This document shows positions 60,671 through 64,000 of a stretch of 64,000 nt of DNA, in pieces. The translations under genes and the position numbers were made by a program. The stretch is from JAUIET01 sp045106985 (GTDB taxonomy: Bacteria > Pseudomonadota > Gammaproteobacteria > Pseudomonadales > JAUIET01). Location: assembly GCA_045106985.1 (NCBI GenBank), contig JBGCFQ010000009.1, forward strand, positions 186,001 through 250,000. The letters are read 5' to 3'. Within the stretch, counting starts at the first letter, position 1. Each line of letters starts with the position of its first letter. Below the pieces are notes generated by a model, which did not search any database, had not been told where the DNA came from, and saw only the letters and a list, made by a program, of their open reading frames with translations.

Positions 60671-61971
60671 GCTGATGATGCGCCGGCAGTTGATAAAGAA
60701 GCGCCGTTGGGCGTGTTCGAGTCTTCAGGGAGTAACATTTCCCCTTCTATCATTTGCTCGAAGTTCTCGCGCCGCCGCACAAGATGCGCTGTATCGCCAT
60801 CAACCATTACTTCGGCGGCGCGACCGCGGGTGTTGTAGTTAGAACTCATCACAAAACCATAGGCGCCACAGGAATGCACCGCCAGTAAATCGCCCGCTTG
60901 CACTGCCAATGTGCGCTGTTTGCCAATAAAATCACCGGTTTCGCAGACTGGCCCAACGACATCGTACAGTTGCGGCGTTGCCTCGCTCCCTGCGTTTACC
61001 TCTTCAATCTTCAGCCAGGCCTGGTACAGAGCGGGACGAATCATGTCGTTCATGGCCACATCAACAATAGCGAAATGCCGATCACCGTTGTTTTTCAGGT
61101 ACACAACCTCGGTTAATAATATGCCCGCATTAGCAACTATCGAGCGGCCGGGCTCAACAATCAAATGCACGTCGCGATCGCCCAGTCGTTCAATGATTTG
61201 GGTCAAATATTGCTGGGGGGTAGGAGGGCTTTCATCCTGATAGCGAACACCCAAGCCGCCGCCTATGTCTACGTGTTGAATGTGAATCCCTTCGCTGGCT
61301 AGCGAGTCAACGAGTACCAACAGGCGGTCTAATGCGGCAAGAAATGGCTCGCTTTCAGTGAGCTGCGAGCCAATATGGCAGTCTATGCCGCTTATTTCGA
61401 TGTGTGACATCGATGCCGCCTGGCGATACACAGAAGGCGCAACGTCAAATGCGATACCGAACTTGTTCTCGCTCAGGCCGGTAGAGATATAGGGGTGAGT
61501 TTTCGCATCCACATCGGGATTAACCCGCAGAGAGATTTTTGCGACAGTGTTCATTGCACAGGCTTGCGTTTGCAGAGCATGCAGCTCTGCCTCCGATTCT
61601 ACGTTGAAGCAGAAAATACCCAACTCCAGAGCCCGGCGTATTTCGCCCACTTTTTTGCCCACGCCAGAGAACACGATCTTGCTCGCTTGGCCACCAGCAG
61701 CAATCACCCGTTCCAGTTCGCCAATAGAGACAACATCAAAGCCTGCTCCCAATTTGGCCAACACATTCAAAACCGCCAGGTTAGAGTTCGCCTTTACTGC
61801 GAAGCAAATCAGATGATTGACGGGCGCCAGTGCTTCAGCGTAGTCGAGGTAGGCTTGCTCAATAGCAGCCCGCGAGTATACAAAAGTGGGCGTACCGAAT
61901 TGCTCGGCTATTTTCGGCAGAGCGACTGACTCGGCGTGTAATACCCCGTTTACCGGATCGAAGCTGCTCAT
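60667..61971 (-). CDS. lysA: Diaminopimelate decarboxylase
   Basis: PLP enzyme making lysine from meso-DAP. 434 residues. The PLP Lys is in CFAVKANSNL, HIGSQL and EPGRSIVANAG bind phosphate, and GPVCETGDF supplies the active-site Cys from the partner subunit. The C-terminal tail after REN is about 25 residues longer than usual and rich in Ser/Ala. It overlaps lptM by ATGA on one side and dapF on the other. Confidence 0.97.
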   Translation of the reverse strand: MSSFDPVNGVLHAESVALPKIAEQFGTPTFVYSRAAIEQAYLDYAEALAPVNHLICFAVKANSNLAVLNVLAKLGAGFDVVSIGELERVIAAGGQASKIVFSGVGKKVGEIRRALELGIFCFNVESEAELHALQTQACAMNTVAKISLRVNPDVDAKTHPYISTGLSENKFGIAFDVAPSVYRQAASMSHIEISGIDCHIGSQLTESEPFLAALDRLLVLVDSLASEGIHIQHVDIGGGLGVRYQDESPPTPQQYLTQIIERLGDRDVHLIVEPGRSIVANAGILLTEVVYLKNNGDRHFAIVDVAMNDMIRPALYQAWLKIEEVNAGSEATPQLYDVVGPVCETGDFIGKQRTLAVQAGDLLAVHSCGAYGFVMSSNYNTRGRAAEVMVDGDTAHLVRRRENFEQMIEGEMLLPEDSNTPNGASLSTAGASSA

Positions 61972-62186
61972 TGGGCACGACCTTCTGCGGGGTCGGCATC
62001 CAACTCAGTTTGCGCACCGGCATCTCTTTCGTCGTCTTGTGGAAGCGCACGTTCAATAGTAGGGTCGCGTTCTGGCTGCGGTGGGCGCTCTGGCGCATCT
62101 GGCAAATACAGCGGGCCTTTTTGGCCGCAGCCGAGCAGGCCGGCGCAGAGAATCAGGGTTGCCAATAATGGGCGGCAATCAGCCAT
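61968..62186 (-). CDS. lptM: LPS assembly lipoprotein LptM (YifL)
   Basis: 72 residues from ATG 62186 (AAGG 7 nt upstream); the frame is open to 62456 but the extra part is antisense to cyaY. Lipobox AGLLGC followed by GQKGPLYLP, the invariant LptM start, then a Pro/Asp/Glu-rich tail. In E. coli LptM helps LptD oxidative maturation. The lptM-lysA-dapF order is standard. Confidence 0.9.
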   Translation of the reverse strand: MADCRPLLATLILCAGLLGCGQKGPLYLPDAPERPPQPERDPTIERALPQDDERDAGAQTELDADPAEGRAQ

Positions 62187-62217
62187 TGTCTTACCTTGGT
62201 TTGTCACAATAAAACGG

Positions 62218-62223
62218 ATTATA
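62218..62223 (-). promoter_or_regulatory. Candidate -10 box for lptM-lysA-dapF operon
   Basis: Perfect TATAAT on the minus strand, 32 bp before the lptM start; no good -35 at the right spacing. Confidence 0.4.
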
Positions 62224-62303
62224 CGGCAGCCTCGCGCACAACGTCTGTCGGTCTGTGCGAAAATAGCAGCAATCCCTATCGACCACCGCAGGAATGCCTT
62301 GTC

Positions 62304-62624
62304 ATGAGCAATGAGTTTAATGATCGAATCGATTCGTTGTTTGCGCATATCGAGGATGCAATCGACGAAAGTGAGCTCGACGCCGATTTTGAAAACCAGG
62401 GCAGCGTTTTTACGGTCACCGTTGAAGGCTGCGCGCCGCTCATACTGAATAGACACTCCCCCACAGAGCAGCTATGGCTCGCCGCTCAGTCGGGGGGCTA
62501 TCATATGGCTTTTGACAATGAGCGCCAGCAATGGCTCTGTACGCGCTCGGGGCAGTCTTTTGAGCAATTGTGGAATGCCGCCTGCGAGGCGCAGTATGGA
62601 ACTAACATCGAGCTAACTGGCTAG
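62304..62624 (+). CDS. cyaY: Iron-sulfur cluster assembly protein CyaY (frataxin)
   Basis: Iron-binding regulator of IscS/IscU cluster assembly. ATG 62304 gives 106 residues (MSNEFNDRIDSLFAHIEDAI); the longer frame from 62196 is not supported by the family. Helix 1 has the conserved acidic cluster DESELDADFENQG, the iron-binding ridge. Beta strand VFTVTVEG and QLWLAAQSGGYHMAF follow. It is divergent from lptM. Confidence 0.93.
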   Translation: MSNEFNDRIDSLFAHIEDAIDESELDADFENQGSVFTVTVEGCAPLILNRHSPTEQLWLAAQSGGYHMAFDNERQQWLCTRSGQSFEQLWNAACEAQYGTNIELTG

Positions 62625-62657
62625 CTACTGGTCCCGGGTGCAATTTATGCACCTAAA

Positions 62658-64000
62658 TTAGCTGCGTTTTTCCAGCGTTAACTTGGCTTCGGCTACTCTA
62701 GCCATTACTTGTGCCGGGGCTGTACCGCCAAGATGGTTGCGCGCAGCCAGCGCTCCGTCTAGGGTCAACACCTGATAAACGTCCTCGCCTATCAATTCCG
62801 AAAACCCTTTCAGCGTCGCTAAATTGATCTCGGCTAAATCCACACCGTGTGCCACCCCATAAGCAACCGCATGACCCACCACTTCATGAGCGTCCCGAAA
62901 AGGCATGCCTTTTTTCACTAGGTAATCAGCCAAATCGGTCGCTGTTGCAAACCCTTTCATGGTGGCACTACGCAACTCCTCTGGGCGGGTAATAACGGCC
63001 GGAACCATATCGGCAAAGGCGCGCAGGCAATCAAATACGGTATCAACCGTGTCGAACAAAGGTTCTTTGTCTTCCTGGTTATCCTTGTTGTAGGCAAGCG
63101 GCTGGCCTTTCATCAATGTCAGCAAACCCACAAGGTGACCGTTAACGCGACCGGTCTTGCCACGCACCAGTTCAGGTACATCAGGATTCTTTTTTTGCGG
63201 CATGATCGATGAGCCGGTACAAAAACGGTCGGGTAATTCGACAAAGTTAAATTGCTGCGACGTCCACAGCACCAACTCCTCTGAAAACCTCGATAAATGG
63301 GTCATTATCAGACTGGCAGCAGCGCAGAACTCAATCGCAAAGTCGCGGTCGCTTACCGAATCAAGCGAATTACGGCTTGGCCGATCAAAACCCAGTTCAC
63401 TGGCGGTAAATTCACGATCAATATTGTAGGTAGTGCCGGCGAGAGCCGCCGCTCCAAGTGGGCAAACGTTCACTCTCTTTTGGCAATCTCGAAGTCGATC
63501 GAAGTCGCGATCAAGCATTTCGTACCAAGCAAGCATATGGTGGCCAAAGCTAATAGGTTGAGCTGTTTGTAAGTGGGTAAAGCCGGGCATGACCGTATTG
63601 GCTTCCCGTTCAGCTAACAAAACCAACCCATGTTGTAAGCGGCATATTTCTGCACAAATACGATCAATTTCAGCGCGTAAATACAAGCGAATATCGGTTG
63701 CTACTTGATCGTTTCTGGACCGACCTGTGTGCAGCTTTTTACCCGCTGGACCAATACGGGCTGTTAAGGCGGCCTCAATATTCATGTGGACGTCTTCAAG
63801 GGCAACCGACCATTCGAAACGTCCTGCTTCGATGTCGGTTTGAATAGCCGTCAAGCCAGTCTGAATGTCGGCTAACTCCTGCGCGCTCAGTAAACCCTGT
63901 TTGGCTAGCATTGCTGCGTGAGCTCTGGAGCCGGCTATATCCTCGCGGTACAAGCGTCGATCAAATTGCTCTGATGCTGTGAATCGCTGAACAAACTTGT
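62658..64000 (-). CDS. argH: Argininosuccinate lyase (N terminus outside the window)
   Basis: Final step of arginine synthesis, splitting argininosuccinate into arginine and fumarate. The frame runs open to the right edge (K-F-V-Q-R-F before TASEQFDRRLYREDIAGS), so about 10-20 N-terminal residues are missing. Catalytic Ser loop GSSIMPQKKNPD, HTGRSRNDQVATD and TAQPIS are present. Convergent with cyaY across 33 bp with a small GGTGCA / TGCACC hairpin (62637-62653). Confidence 0.97.
   Translation of the reverse strand, partial: KFVQRFTASEQFDRRLYREDIAGSRAHAAMLAKQGLLSAQELADIQTGLTAIQTDIEAGRFEWSVALEDVHMNIEAALTARIGPAGKKLHTGRSRNDQVATDIRLYLRAEIDRICAEICRLQHGLVLLAEREANTVMPGFTHLQTAQPISFGHHMLAWYEMLDRDFDRLRDCQKRVNVCPLGAAALAGTTYNIDREFTASELGFDRPSRNSLDSVSDRDFAIEFCAAASLIMTHLSRFSEELVLWTSQQFNFVELPDRFCTGSSIMPQKKNPDVPELVRGKTGRVNGHLVGLLTLMKGQPLAYNKDNQEDKEPLFDTVDTVFDCLRAFADMVPAVITRPEELRSATMKGFATATDLADYLVKKGMPFRDAHEVVGHAVAYGVAHGVDLAEINLATLKGFSELIGEDVYQVLTLDGALAARNHLGGTAPAQVMARVAEAKLTLEKRS

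Noticed and set aside
62196..62303. N-terminal extension of cyaY and of lptM (frames open to 62196 and 62456)
   Set aside because: Both families start at the internal ATGs chosen; the extensions carry no family sequence and overlap each other's gene or promoter.
1..64000. CRISPR array, prophage, IS element, rRNA, tRNA, defence island or secondary-metabolite cluster
   Set aside because: No regularly spaced repeats, transposase, integrase other than XerC, phage genes, or tRNA-like cloverleaf were seen; the gene content is conserved housekeeping.

Overview
The window reads as a contiguous piece of chromosome from an aerobic, Gram-negative gammaproteobacterium, about 50% GC by eye. Gene order points to the Pseudomonas / Cellvibrio-Saccharophagus side of the class. 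From memory, four syntenic blocks match Pseudomonas: dnaA-dnaN-recF-gyrB-plsC-gmhB-glyS-glyQ-lpxL with trkA-rsmB-fmt-def-LysM-dprA-tsaC-hemF-aroE; coxB-coxA-ctaG-coxC-DUF2909-surf1-ctaA-ctaB-sco; polA-engB-cc4-dsbA-dgcH; and comM-ubiK-glnK-sutA with HAD-xerC-DUF484-dapF-lysA-lptM-cyaY-argH. Species-level placement is inference.

Layout. 1-5.7 kb: replication genes, truncated on the left inside dnaA, with three perfect parS centromere sites in and after recF. 5.7-11.6 kb: an intergenic palindromic repeat, then envelope lipid genes (plsC, gmhB, lpxL-like) and glycyl-tRNA synthetase. 11.6-18.2 kb: a leftward operon def-fmt-rsmB-trkA-trkH plus an unknown membrane protein. 18.4-24.5 kb: rightward tsaP-like, dprA, purE, tsaC, hemF, aroE, and yheV, with a leftward gamma-carbonic anhydrase between aroE and yheV. 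24.5-26.2 kb: a second copy of the dispersed repeat and a MATE exporter. 26.5-35.3 kb: a complete caa3-type cytochrome c oxidase locus with its assembly factors (Cox11, SURF1, heme A synthesis, Sco). 35.4-38.2 kb: zinc uptake znuBC/znuA and a small secreted protein. 38.5-45.5 kb: polA, a Spot42/ErsA-like sRNA locus, engB, cytochrome c4, dsbA, a diguanylate cyclase, and a tiny two-cistron unit. 45.5-54.2 kb: TPR lipoprotein with adenylate cyclase, cytochrome c5, NlpC/P60 lipoprotein, rep, REC-GGDEF-EAL, GNAT. 54.2-64 kb: comM, ubiK, glnK, a SutA-like protein, a HAD phosphatase, xerC, DUF484, the lysine-branch genes dapF-lysA-lptM, cyaY, and argH truncated on the right.

The content is overwhelmingly housekeeping: replication and segregation, translation, respiration (an oxidase with its own fused cytochrome c, cytochromes c4 and c5, Cu and heme assembly, periplasmic DsbA), metal and K+ homeostasis, and second-messenger signalling (c-di-GMP, cAMP). 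I see no phage, IS element, CRISPR array, rRNA or tRNA gene. The less ordinary material lies between the genes: the parS cluster, an sRNA with a sigma-E-type promoter, a pair of about 140-bp palindromic elements sharing a 26-bp block, an overlapping 19-codon/53-codon small-ORF pair with its own promoter, and a short SutA homologue without the acidic tail.
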